Positions 38,968 to 50,696 of a DNA stretch of 64,000 bases are shown piece by piece; the first letter of the stretch is position 1, and each line of letters begins with the position of its first letter. Location: assembly GCA_024362935.1 (NCBI GenBank), contig JANCRA010000019.1, positions 4,460,501 to 4,524,500 on the forward strand, written 5' to 3'. The position numbers and the translations under genes were made by a program. The notes below the pieces were generated by a model. The model worked only from the letters and a program-made list of their open reading frames with translations, was not told where the DNA came from and ran no database searches. Origin of the DNA: Setophaga petechia (Eukaryota > Chordata > Aves > Passeriformes > Parulidae).

Positions 38968-41900
38968 TCGGTCATTATTTTGCACTGTGACCAGCAAAGC
39001 ATGTTTTAAATGACAATAATGTGACTATTGTACTAAACTTGTTGGTTGCAATAGAAAAAATTCTTTAAAAATTATTTCCTATAGAGACATATATACATTG
39101 AGTCAAATTTGATCCAATACACAAAAGAGAAAATTCTGCTTTCAGAACATCAGTCTCAATATTCCTATACTTTGAATTTTGATAGACTTGAATTGCTAAT
39201 TTAAACAGAAACATTACGAAAAATGTGATACTCTTCCATTCTTCACAAGATTTGTCTACATATGTGGATCAAATCCAGCACCTTTAACACTTTTGTCCTT
39301 TATGCTTTATATATATGTGCATGCATATATATATATTTGTAAAAGTTTCCAAAAGTTTCAAAAGTTCCCTGCTCGTGAGTATAGTTTTCCATAAGACCAG
39401 GTCAGATCCAGTAGCAGAATCTGGTAGAATTCTTCCTTCATGTCACAGTAGCCTTCCTATGAGTTAATTACACTTTTCCACAGCTAGTTTTTCTAAAGTC
39501 TGTGAGGCATTCCGTATGTTCTCACTAGGTCACACTGTAGCTGGTCATTTTATTTTGGTCTATATATAGCAAGGAAATAGTCCAGATATGCCAAGACTTG
39601 TTTTGAAAACTTTAGTCTGGTGAAAATGAAGGATATGAGATTTAGAAGTGAATTTATGAAGACAGGAACAAGAGCAAGGAGCAGCTGGGAATAGATTCAG
39701 GGACAGAAGTATTATCTCTTAACAGCCTCTGCTTGTACACAGTGCTGATCACTTCAGAAAAAAATCCATGTGCAATTTATCCCTTGAACTAAGAAGGTTA
39801 AAAGAAAGGGGCAATGGTAGTCTGAAGCATTGGTTTAAGTACTGCCTATGGAGCACGTTGCTGGTGATTATTTCTAGGGAACCATTAATTTCATTACCAA
39901 AATCACCAGCACATGTTCTGCAAACACCCCCATGCAATCCACCCTGGGATTATCAATGGTGCGCTGTATTATTGTATACACACAGCTGCTGTGCAGAGGA
40001 AAACTTGTGGCATAGCAGGACAGAGGGCAGAGGGAAAGATCTCAGGATGGATACTGGCAGGGAAGTAGGCAGCAGGGGAAAGACAAGAGAAAAAGCAGCT
40101 GCGCAAAGCAGGACTGTAGAAAGGGTGTAGGAAACCATACTGGCTAAGGCTGTGTCATTAGAAGAAAGAGTGAGGACACAAGAAGGTAACAGAGTAAATT
40201 CTTAGTAAAACCAGTGAGGTGTGAGCAAGAGGGGGAACAAAAAGGAAAGCCCCAGGAGCACAGGAGAGGAAGTCCCATTTAGATGCAGGCAAACAAAGTT
40301 AGACAAGGCAGGAAAAGAGCGATGAGTTTGTTTAGGGGTGGGTATGGCATTAGTCGATGGGAAAGCCAGGATGTGTAAGGTCAGATCATTACTCCTCATT
40401 CTATATCCTCTTCTCCACAGTGCCTGCACACCTCTACATGTTTGTTCCCTTGTATTAGGTAATAGAATTGAACATAAGACTTGGTATAGCCCAGCTGTGT
40501 TGTTGTAGGAAGACAGGAAGCCTACAAAGAGCCATCTGTCCCCTCCATGTTCCTCTTTTGAAGGACCACTCCCCTTATGCCCTTCTCTCCAACTGAAAAG
40601 TTCCTCTGAAATTTTCAGATTTATCTCTGGAGGAATAAAAGTCCAAAATCAAACCAAGTCCATCAATAAATATGATAACAGTAAGAAGAATATTAGATAA
40701 TTAGAGAAACTTTAGCTGGTATTTCATATAATAATTGGTAACTCGAAAGTGCTTTTTGCTTGGTGAGGAGGACTCACTGAACAAAAAGTGAGACTCACAG
40801 TTTGCACATGTAGTGCAAACTGTTAATAAAACTTGGTGGTGACTACTGCAATCTCCATTTGTAGTTTTGCTGAGTCTAAAGCAGGTTTTAGATGATCCAG
40901 GATGAGTTTGAAGAAATGCATTGCATTTGGACTAGGTTTTATTCTTTAAAGACACCCTAGCTGCGTACAAAAACAGCCTTCCCTGCTAAGACAGCGCACA
41001 GTTGCTACCACATGCACCATAGCTCCGGGGCTGGGGTTTCCTGTCTATGTGGGCTCTAGAGCTCAGTGCTCTTTTCTCATATCTGCCTTATGTGAATATA
41101 AACCATGAATCTGGCTTTGCACTAACCTAATTCCAAAAATTTGCATCGAGTGGCTTCTGATGTCTTTCAAAGACACAGTTAGCCCTAAGCATTGTTGTCT
41201 CTCTTCAGAGTAGAGAATGTAAATGTTCAATAGATGGCCCTGGAGCATTTGTAAAAGCATATGAGTTCTTATTTTGTGATCCTTTAAAAATGAATAAGTG
41301 GTTGGCGCTGCAAAATCTTATAATAATGTTTAAATTTTCTTTGAATGGGACCATTGATAGCAATAGTTTTTTGCGAATTTGTCATGTAATACAATTTTAG
41401 TTCATCTACCAAATACCCAAATCACTTTTGTGAAAATTTTTATTGGGTTTTAAGTTTGAACATTGTTTTAAGTACGAGCATTTTATTTCAATAAATGTTT
41501 TAAGTATGAACATTTTATTTCAACCAGCATCAGGCCTTCTTCTGCACTTCTGATTTGCACAAGCTTTTGGCATTTTTTCTGATGAGGAGAAAGACAGTGT
41601 TTCCAATAATTCAAAACTGGTGAATGCCAGTCCAGGATCTGATCATTTCTACACTTATGAGTCCACACAAAAACCTGGAAGTTTGCTGAGCTTATAAATA
41701 CTCATATGGATAGTAGACTAATTTACATTTTTGTAGTACTCTCAATGTCTCAGTGGCACTTTGGTCTGGATTTCATTGAATATAGAAGCCAAGAAAAGAT
41801 TTGTACCAAAGTTATTACATAACATTCACAACATTAGATATAGTAAAGAAATGTAACCAGACAGCCAAGCCCCTCAATTAAAAACAACTTAATGTGGCTG

Positions 41901-44900
41901 CCAAAACACTCCACCCTTTTGAGCTTAAATAAGTAAACCTCTTGGGGATATAGGCACAATGGGAAAAGACTAATTGAGGAAATGAGGTAAGATTTCTTAA
42001 TGTTATACTAATGACATAAAAACTCACACCATGCCATCCCCTCCATATGAAACACTGGGTTTTCCAGTTACTTCATTCATTTGACTTTTAGCCATATCCT
42101 ATCTCTGTCCAGTCATTCTAGGGGTAAATTGCTTGCACAAAATGTACGTGTGGCTCTGGTGCATGCACTAAGTGTCCATGTGTGTTCATAGGTATACACC
42201 CAGGCAGGTACAGGCTGAAGCAATATGATCTTTTGGGCTGGAAGGGCAAAGGAGGCCAATGCAGCTGTGACTCAAGATTAGCTGAAATGGTTAGTGCTAA
42301 AGAGGAACCCAGAGTTGTTGATAAATTCTCACACACTCAAATTCATGCACACATTTCTTTTGTATGCCATTTTTCCCTTGGTGAGAGCTCTGTGTTAAGA
42401 AGAGTAAATAACTGGACAAATGTAAAAGTACCAGAAGAGATTTCTCTGCTCTGAGTAAGGCTAAAGCACTGTAGGAAAATGAAAATCTGCTGTAGAGTAC
42501 CACCTTAATCTTGCATTCATAGTTCCTGTGAACACAGAGAAAGAGAGAAAGAGCAAGTTCTTGACTTCTTGCTCTCTGTGTGGTGATTCCCCTGATTTTC
42601 ACCTACTAATTCCTAAAGTCTACAACATAGATAAAATTGCAGTGTCTCTATCTTTGGAGTTTAGCGAAAGTAGTTTATATGCTTGTCTTTGCATTATGAT
42701 TATTACTTTTGGTGTCATCTTTGTCTTCTGTTACAAAGTCTTATTTGTATTTCATTTCCTAGATAACAAAAAGTACCATATAATTAAGGTCATTGGTTGT
42801 TAATCAAGAATTCAAAAAAGGTGAGTGATGAGGAATGTGTGATTGATGTACAAATGAAAACACAGTCCTATTCTTTCCCTCTCTTATCAGTTTTTAATCC
42901 CTCTGACGTACTTAACTGGCTCCAGTTGAAGTCACTGGTAGTTTTATGTGGCCTGTGAATTTTTCAAGGAGCAGCTTCAAATCTCCTTGAGTTAGAAGGA
43001 GAGGAAAGACCAGAACTGCATTGCAATAAAAGTGCTTTCATGAGAATATTAACCATAAAGACTGCATAATACCTCATGTTCTCAAGAGTGGTATTTTATG
43101 CAGGTGTAAGAACTCAGAGCCTTCAGACAGGGAACAGATTTTCTTAAGAGGATAGCAGCAGATAAACCCAAGGCAGGATACGACTAATTATGACTGTACA
43201 AAGCATAAACAGCTGAAGTACTTAGACTTTGTGGAAGTTAGCAAATGAGTTGGAGAGAGAACTAGCAAAAAAATGATAGCATCTGTCACTTGATGCTGTA
43301 CAATATCATCACTTCAACCTCTCTCCAAAGAATGAGTGGGAAAAAATGACCTCATAAGGTCTATGTTATCCTTCTGAGAGATTTTTAGGCATCTTGGGTA
43401 GTGTGCCAAGTACACTGGAAGTGGGAGAGTGTTATTTGTTTCCAAAGCACCAAAGGGAAATGGAGAAAAGGGATGAAATGGCCCAAACAAGCAGACAAAA
43501 CTGCAATTTTGTGGCAGGTTGCTCTAGGTCTCATTGACCTTGGCAGTAATGCAGGGGTCATTTTTTATATGATTGAACTGTCCTTGAATAATTTCTCCAG
43601 CATCTATAAACAAGCTTTTCTTCCACATCAAACGTGCTTGTCATGTTCTTCTTTCCAAAAACGACAAATAAACAGGATTTTTTTTCAATATGCTGGGAAC
43701 ATCCAGCTTTTATCTATCATTCCTTTACTTAGACCTCCTTAAAAAAATTATCTAGGGACTAGCACATTTAGTATGCTTCTATTTTCTCACTTGTGGAAAA
43801 AGACAGTTATGGCGCAACAGATTGTGTTCGAACACTTTGTAAAAGAAGTTTAGCTTAATAAGTGAGAGAGTATGACATTTGAAACTAGAGTGAAGTAGGA
43901 ACACTGCACTTTTTGTACAAATACCTTTGGAGAGCATATAAAGAACATTTAGAAGGTAGTCACCCCTTCCCACCCCAACTCCTAGCTTTGTCAGACTAGA
44001 GACCTACCTTTTAGGTATTCTGACGTGCCTTCTGCAAGCCTTTTGCTCCTTTGAGCACACAGGAAGCAAATTTTCTAAATTAAACACCTACATTAGTAGC
44101 TGAAAATGGTAATACCCACTGATTTTCAAAGGGGAAAGTGGCAGCCTAATTTGCTTTATTCCTTTGTAAATTTCCCTTTGAATAGACCTGTACATTCAGT
44201 AATGTGCAGAATGGGACAATGGTGTGATCCCTCCAGCTCCACCTGACATGTGTTGCCTAATTTTGGGGATTTTGTAAATAGTGGCTACTGGCTGTTACAT
44301 TCTAAGCTGTATGCAGGGCTAAAATACCACCTTTGTAATAATTTTCATCTTCAGATGTAAAGGTCTGAGCAACTGCACAAGGATTGATGTGTGGGCTGAG
44401 AGGCAACATGACGCCAAATAAAAAGTTGTTGGGGTTTCCATACTTCATGATATGGGATATGCTGAAGTCCTCAATAAATTTGTTGTGTCATCCGTCAAAG
44501 GAAGTGCCCTCACCCAGACCTCTGTGCATACTGGTATAAACTGGAGTGAGAGAGGCAGTCAACAGCTGGGGAACAAAACCTTAGGGAGAAGCTGGTTGGA
44601 TGCACTGAAAGGTGTTGAGGGTGCAGACAGGATAGCAAGATTACTGCCTGTCCTCAGTGAAAATCCTGCTGACTGAGGAAGGTTTCCAATAGCTGAGCAA
44701 AGAGTAACAGTAAATTCAGCTTTAAAAGAGCAAGAGGATGATTTGGGAACTACCAGTTAGTTCTGCTTCAGTGTCTGGATAAACCATGGAGTACAACCTC
44801 CCAGACTCCATTTCCAGACACATGAGAAACAAGAAAATAAAGAGAAGCAGCAGACATGGAGATAGTAAGGGTATGTTTCACCAACCTGATTGTTTTCTAT

Positions 44901-44989
44901 GATGAAATGGTTATGGATGAAAGAAAAGGGAACAGTATGTATGTAAAAAGGCTTCTGAGACCACCTCCACAGCATTTGAAATAGTAGTT
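38968..44989. other. Unique non-coding DNA
   Basis: No gene recognised. The region includes a TA/TATG-rich stretch at about 39306-39337, a minisatellite-like triplication at 41447-41528 (listed separately) and a splice-bounded but non-coding 58-nt segment at 42763-42820 (see findings). The sequence near 42925-42950 ('gttgaagtcactggtagttt') resembles one arm of an old amniote palindromic repeat. ORFs of up to 120 codons look random. Confidence 0.5.
41447..41528 (+). repeat. Short tandem repeat, about 32-bp unit
   Basis: The motif 'gttttaagtNNgaNcatt' occurs three times, at about 41447, 41465 and 41497. The last two copies are 32 bases apart and share a following 'ttatttcaa' segment, so units 41465-41496 and 41497-41528 form an imperfect direct tandem duplication, with a partial first copy upstream. 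Differences between copies are few (AC/AT and G/A), suggesting moderate age. Confidence 0.85.
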
Positions 44990-45640
44990 TCGGTCAATAT
45001 GGAATGGATGAATTATTACAAGAGCTGAAAATTAGCAGGATTGGCAGGCTCCAAGCATGGTAATTGATGTCCTGAGGACAGCTTGGTGGCCAGCAAGTAT
45101 CACAGTACCCAAAGGGCTGATACTAGGACTACTAATTTAATATCTCCATCAGTGACCTGCATGATTTGACTAAATGCACCCTCTGGAGATCCATGGAGGG
45201 TGGTGCATCAGGAGAAGTCGTTGACACACTGTGTAGCAGAGCTGCAAGGGCCAAGAGAAACTTTAGATCTGGGCAACATGAGCTGTAAAGTTGTGCATCT
45301 GGCATGTGGTAACCCTCTGCATCAGGCAGATGGGAACTGAGTGGCTGGGAAAGAGCCAAACTGCCTTCAAGCCAGCAGAGTGCTTGCAGTAGGGGAAACC
45401 ACATGCCACTAGGATAAGCTTGGACAACAGATTTGTGAAATTATCTCTGCTTGCCATTGGTGAGGCTTCACCTGAACTACTGTGCCAGATTTGGTTTCTT
45501 CAGTTAGAGAGAGATACCGAGACACTGAGTAAAGTGCAGTGGCAGGCCACAAACATACATAAGGTTGTGGAGCACATGGCCTGATAAGGAAGACATGGCC
45601 TTGTTTTTTCATTTGATAGAGAAGAAAATGAGCTTATCAA
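44990..45640 (+). repeat. CR1 LINE fragment, sense, degraded
   Basis: The plus strand shows 'catcagtgacctgcatgatt', then 'actaaatgcaccctctgg', 'gttgacacactg', 'gtgaggcttcacctgaacta' and 'gcagtggcaggccacaaa'. In order these match the sense strand of the CR1 ORF2 reverse-transcriptase C-terminal half (avian consensus roughly 'cattagtgacctggatgat', 'gtgagaccccacctggagt', 'gaggagggccacaaa'). The frame is broken by many stops and small deletions. ORFs called here on the minus strand (45132-45404, 45263-45457, 45409-45612) are antisense shadows. Older than the 36.4 kb copy, and in the opposite orientation. Confidence 0.8.
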
Positions 45641-46908
45641 ATGTGGCTTGCAATTACAGAAAAGAAAATGATTGAGATATCAAAAGATCCAAACTCTTTT
45701 CAGACTGCTACTTACTAGTTACTAGACTAGCTACCTAAGCAAATAGTCTTTCTAAGGGAGACAATTTTAAGTTTTAACCAGGGAGGTTTAGATCAAAAAC
45801 TTTGGAAAGTTTATTCATCAGCAGGTAGTGTGGCTCTGGATCATCATATCTGAAGTGGTAGCAAAATTGCCACCTGTAGCAGTTTTCTAGACTCATCTAG
45901 CAAAATGCCAGCTGACCTGACACAGTGCTGGCCACAGCCTCTGGCTGGTGTAGACAACATCCAGAGGTTTTCCCTCCAACCGACGTTTCTAAGATATTAT
46001 GACAACACTTCCCTACAGCATACAAGGGAAGGCATGGTGGCTGGCATTTAGTAGTTCCCTTTTGCTGTTTTATAGAGTCAGATTTGCTCAAGAATATTTT
46101 AAACCTTCTCTGATTAAGGGCAAGGTAGGTTTTGTTACAGATGTGCAGGTAGCATAGTGGCAGACAAAACATCACAGACAAAACATCACAGACACTTCTG
46201 ATGCAGAATTGAAAACAAAGCTGGATGGTGTTGAAGAATGACCTTTCTTTTCCTGGGGGGCACAGAATTGTTTTTGGGGGCACTTATCATTATGCAAGAA
46301 AACAGGTCTATGAAGTGGACTTGGTATAGTGGGTAGATGTCTCACAGAGATAACCTTGGCTACTGTGCTTTCTACCTTATACACTGTAAAATATTATTTG
46401 CATTTTCACCTGTTCATCAAAACAGATCACATATTTTTGTGTTTGCTTATGCTGCAAACAGGTCTTGCATTGCCTTACTAATATCTGGATCATGCTCAGA
46501 ATACTTCAAGATTTATTTTCTTCTTCCTCTCTTGTACATTTTTTTGAACAATTACACTTTCTCCTACCCCTCCAAAACCTCCCAGTTCTGGACCCAGTGT
46601 TTGAGCATATCCCTCTTCTCTATGTTTTTTCAAATCACTGTTGGCAAGGCAGAAAGATAGTCCAGATGTTTTCCTGGCAGCTCCAGAAATACATAGGTAT
46701 AGTGCCCTAAAAGGGATCAGTCCATATTTGTTTTTACAAGAAAAAAATCTTGTTTGTGATTTTCTTTGTTATACAAGACAGATTTTGGCTAAAGACTTTA
46801 AACTGTGGAATGATCTGACACTATAATTTTAATATCTTTAAGAAAAAATGATGTAAAAACATCATTTACATCATTTCTGCCATCCTGTGGGGCCTAAATC
46901 ACAGCAAG
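45641..46908. other. Unique non-coding DNA
   Basis: No gene recognised. It contains a perfect 14-bp tandem duplication of 'cagacaaaacatca' (46161-46174 and 46175-46188) and a perfect 9-bp inverted repeat with a 4-base loop at 46846-46867 (AAATGATGT/ACATCATTT), just upstream of the TCCTC array. ORFs of up to 128 codons (45897-46283 minus) have no recognisable domain. Confidence 0.5.
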
Positions 46909-47101
46909 TCCTCTCCTCTCCTCTCCTCTCCTCTCCTCTCCTCTCCTCTCCTCTCCTCTCCTCTCCTCTCCTCTCCTCTCCTCTCCTCTCCTCTCCTCTC
47001 CTCTCCTCTCCTCTCCTCTCCTCTCCTCTCCTCTCCTCTCCTCTCCTCTCCTCTCCTCTCCTCTCCTCTCCTCTCCTCTCCTCTCCTCTCCTCTCCTCTC
47101 C
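46909..47101 (+). repeat. Perfect (TCCTC)n pentanucleotide array, about 193 bp
   Basis: About 38 uninterrupted copies of TCCTC (GAGGA on the other strand) with no mismatch that I can see. The strand is purely pyrimidine, which is favourable for intramolecular triplex (H-DNA). The perfect repeat is open in several frames and generates the LLSSP-repeat plus ORF (46887-47159) and the RGEER-repeat minus ORF (46871-47152). Neither is a gene. Perfection over this length suggests recent expansion and probable length polymorphism; the assembled length may be collapsed. Confidence 0.98.
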
Positions 47102-47262
47102 CATATTGCTCCTGAATTTCTTAGCAGGAGAATATTGCTCTGTACACCTCAATATTTAGCTGCTTTATTTTTCCCCCTTTTAAATACCAAAAGGCATTAA
47201 AGCATAAAGTGGATTAACTACTCTGCAAATGCCTTTTTGTTAAGTGAAACTGTATTTATGGG

Positions 47263-47385
47263 GATGGGATGACTCAGTGGATTGATGACGACCCTTCTAG
47301 GTCACCTGTTCAAAGTCATGTTAGTCTAGTAGTGACTGAAAATACACTGCTTGCCACCTGGGAGCTTTCTAGCGATGAAGCCAAT
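47263..47385 (+). repeat. Possible tRNA-derived SINE relic
   Basis: 'gatgactcagtggattgatg' resembles a pol III A box (TGGCNNAGTGG type), and 'cacctgttcaaagtcatg' about 35 bases downstream resembles a B box (GGTTCRANTCC type), which is about the spacing in tRNA genes. The rest does not fold as a tRNA cloverleaf and continues into non-tRNA sequence, as in a SINE. It is degraded; the family is not identified. Confidence 0.35.
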
Positions 47386-49189
47386 AATGAAGTAGTTGCA
47401 TTCAGTTCCTGAGGGGATCTCCACATCCTAATATATGCACCAAAAGGAACAGTAACTGAGCTTCCCTTTCACAGGCCTTTCTGGGATCAGAAAAGATAAA
47501 ATTCTAGGAAGAGGTAGAGTGATATATGACACAAGAGACAATAAAAGAAACCTCCACAAATAATACTTGAGATTCTTTGGCAAGGCAATGTCTGGAAACT
47601 TGTTCTTTGGAGTTCATTATCCAGACTTATTGGTCAAATATTTCCTACAAATGCTGAGATGCTTCACAAAAAGGCTAAGAAGAGAGAATGAAATGACTTT
47701 TGAATTGAAAAGAGAACAAGCTTTTAAAGTCACCTGATTTTTAAGAAAAACATTTGAAAAGCAAGGCTTTTAGGCTGAGTAATTTCCAGACTAAGGTAGT
47801 GGACATGCCTTTACTTGAATGCTGTAAAAGACAGATGAACCCCTCCCATCGCTGTTATCTAATTACAAGGATGAGTAAATAGGTATGGGCAACATTTTCA
47901 AACCTGGGTTCTGAGTTTGACACAATATCCAAAGGAAGATATGGAAAAGGTGGGGTGCTTTTCACAAAGACTGTCATTAAGAGTAGTGAAAGCTCAAGGT
48001 CTCAGACATAATTCTCAGAGAACAATGGAGATCAAGAACAAAAGTTAAATTTTCTATTAGTGTAGGCTAAAATATCCCCAATTCTTTTCTGCATTTCACA
48101 ACATGTAGAACCAAGCCTTCCCCCCTCCCTTACAATTATTGCCAAAGCAAGAGAAAATAGAGTTATTACACACTTAACTGAGAACATTTGACATATTTGT
48201 TGGAATTCCTGACTGGAGACATGGATTAAAGCACTACTGGTAGCAAAGAAAAAGTCAGCAGTTGAACAAGTGACATTAGGAACATCGTCACCAAGCTGTC
48301 CCAGGAAAAGGAGAGGGCTGTACAACTTTGGTCCTTTGCAGCTTCCCAAGGTGTGAACCAGAACCCAGAGTCACCCTCAACACAAGTGGGTGGAAAGATT
48401 AGGAAGGGAGAGTGTTGATCCAAACTTGAGCAGTTATCCTTCTCTCAAAGAATGGGGACTGAGTATATTGTTTTCTATAGCAGGTGACAGAAATAGGGGC
48501 AAAAAGTCACAGGCCTTGCAAAGGTTTAAGTTTCCTCCCTTTCTGCTCCAGTCAGCCCCAGGGGAAGTTTTCTGGTGGAGTTTTGCCCAGGGCTAATGCA
48601 GCCTTCCACCGGGGAAGGCCATGTGGTGGCTCCCCACCACTCTGAGGAAAGGGAAGAGCTGTTCCAGTACGTGGCCCAGCTTTCCTGGAGCTGCTTCACT
48701 CCAGCTTGGTTCTGCTGCCATTACATGCAGTTAGAGCAGCAGCTACAAGACTGTTCCAGCTTAACTCAGGGTATTAGAGCTGATTGAGGAATCTTCATGC
48801 CTCCCTTGCCTAGAAGCTGTTTTCACATTTAGGCCCTCTTTCCCTGTCATCCAGCTTTGAAGAGCACAGCTTTGTTGGGATCAAAAGTGATTGGTGGTGG
48901 TGACTCTCAGTCAAATGCTGCCATTCACACACTAAGCTCCTCTGCCTCAAAGGCCTGGCCAGGCAATGCTAACAATAAACAAACCATAATAACTCACAAC
49001 TGCGGCTGAACCCAGCCTTTAATGACATTGTTCAATACTGCTTCAACACTGTGAAGAGCTCCACCACTTTGTTCCCATGCTCCTAGGAGCATTTCCAGAT
49101 TGACTTTAGCAGGGGTGACTTCAACAGCTTATTCTAATTGCTTTGCTCCTACAGCACAGGGGAGCCAACCTGCCGTGAAACCTGATGCT

Positions 49190-49430
49190 TTCTGCGAGAA
49201 CAGGTTATTGCAGGGTAACAAGTGGCTTTTCTTTCCCGAGGCTCAGCTGCCAGTACGGTACCACAGGGGGGCACTCACATTAGCATGTGCACCTCCCCGA
49301 GCTGCGCGCACAGACAGCACCTTGCAGGTGTGCACAGCTGGGCGGCAGCGCTCAGGCTGGGCTCACAGGGAGGCACGGGCTTGGAAATGTGGCCAGAGCC
49401 GCCTTTCCTCGCCTGTGTCTCCAGGCAGCA
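49190..49430. other. GC- and CpG-enriched patch
   Basis: I count about 11 CpG dinucleotides in roughly 240 bases at about 60% G+C, well above the surroundings but below a classical CpG island. It includes 'gagctgcgcgcacag' and 'gggcggcagcgctc'. It could be a small unmethylated regulatory element, an alternative promoter, or just a GC-rich stretch. A G-run and A-run (GGGGGG, AAAAAAA, GGGG) follow at about 49495-49520. No TATA box or clear start codon with a useful ORF supports a promoter call. Confidence 0.4.
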
Positions 49431-50624
49431 AGCTGTTGGTCTGTATTTGCTTTGCCTTTTGGGTGAAAACAAAAGCTGAAGAAAGGTGAAAATCTGGGGG
49501 GGATGGGAAAAAAAAAGGGGGCAGTGTCTGCTAACACTGTTTTTGTGCATTTGCTAAAGAATTTTCACCCAAGGGAAAAGGTATCGAGAAAGTTGGAGAT
49601 GAGAGTGATGAAGGCATAATTTCTGATTTACATCAATAAGGAAATAACGTGCAGCAACTCCTGTCTAATCACGTGGTGCAGCACAGGAAAATGTACTGTG
49701 GACTGATATTGCAAGGCTTGACTAACTACTGTTTGAAAGGGTTTATCTGTCAGTGGCTCTCAAAGTGTTTAAGAACACTGCCAATTCCAGAGCCTGCTTT
49801 CTGGCAAATCTTTGGCTATTTCAAAGCAAAGTCTGAACTTACAAGCAAGTTGTTTCTCCTGGTTGCTGCAGATGGTTTGATCAAATGGAAGCACACACCA
49901 CAGTGCATACATTAGAGACAAAAGAGTCATAACTTTGATGCTTGCCTCGATATTTTAATTATGCCAAGGTGGTCTTTTAGATTATTAAGTGCTGCAGATA
50001 AAGGTACAGTAAAATACAGTATATTTATTTCCTGAAGTTTTGTGCATGTCCGAAGCTCAAAGCCAATATTACAAGGGATTGAGAGAATGTCACAGAGATG
50101 TTACCTGTGAAGATGTTACCTGTTTGTCAAATGTGAATGGTTGAAGCATGAGACCATGAACTGCCCAACTGAAACTTTGCCAGAGATGACCATACAAAAT
50201 TTCTTGATTTGTTTTTTATTTAGTCATCCCTTTACAGACACACCGCCAGACTCAATCTCTTACCTGAAATTCCATCTTTTCCCTGGGAGCACACTTTTTC
50301 TCTGGGTGTATCACTTTCTGTCAGAAACTGCCTGGTGTATATTGTAACTTGGGAATGAGTAGGCTCTGCCAAGATTTTGTAAACTACTTACCTTCAGCTT
50401 CACATTGGTCCCACTGTGTAAGTAGTTCAGTCTAATATTAGTCCCTTCTGAAAATTTCACCTCTGGAGCCAGGGACCCCTAGATGGATAAATGAAAGGGC
50501 AGTGTGACAGTGATCAAAATCTGGCTGGTCCAGACAGATAAATATCAGGCTAGCTTGAAGGTTTTCACCTTGTGGCTGCTGCCGGGAGTTATATTTTTTT
50601 CATGGCAGAGCACTGTGGGCTAAT

Positions 50625-50696
50625 TTCCTAGCTGGTGTAAATCAATGTTGCACAATCTACCGTGGTGGAACGATGCTGATTTATGCCAGCTAGGAA
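50625..50696. repeat. Ancient palindromic (MITE-like) repeat
   Basis: The segment starts 'ttcctagctggtgtaaatca' and ends 'ctgatttatgccagctaggaa'. The arms are inverted complements over TTCCTAGCTGG and TAAATCA, with two wobble-type differences between, and enclose a loop of about 20-25 bases. The 'gctggtgtaaatca'/'tgatttacaccagc' arms match a palindromic repeat that I remember as abundant in turtles and present in birds, so this is most likely an old non-autonomous DNA element and not a microRNA gene. The family name is not known to me. Confidence 0.6.

Larger units (their letters stand above)
47102..50624. other. Mostly unique non-coding DNA
   Basis: It holds the tRNA-like SINE relic (47263-47385), the GC/CpG-enriched patch (49190-49430) and a 15-bp tandem duplication containing 'agatgttacctgt' (50096-50123). 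Minus-strand segments bounded by good donor consensus lie at 50264-50317 and 50392-50462 (see findings). ORFs such as 49100-49489 plus (129 codons) come from the GC-rich patch and lack recognisable domains. Confidence 0.5.

Noticed and set aside
38785..39013. Tyrosine/proline/isoleucine/serine-repeat ORFs
   Set aside because: Translations of the CTATC/CCATC array; no independent coding evidence.
46871..47159. Repetitive proteins (LLSSP and RGEER repeats) on both strands
   Set aside because: They are translations of the perfect TCCTC array, whose 5-base unit is stop-free in several frames.
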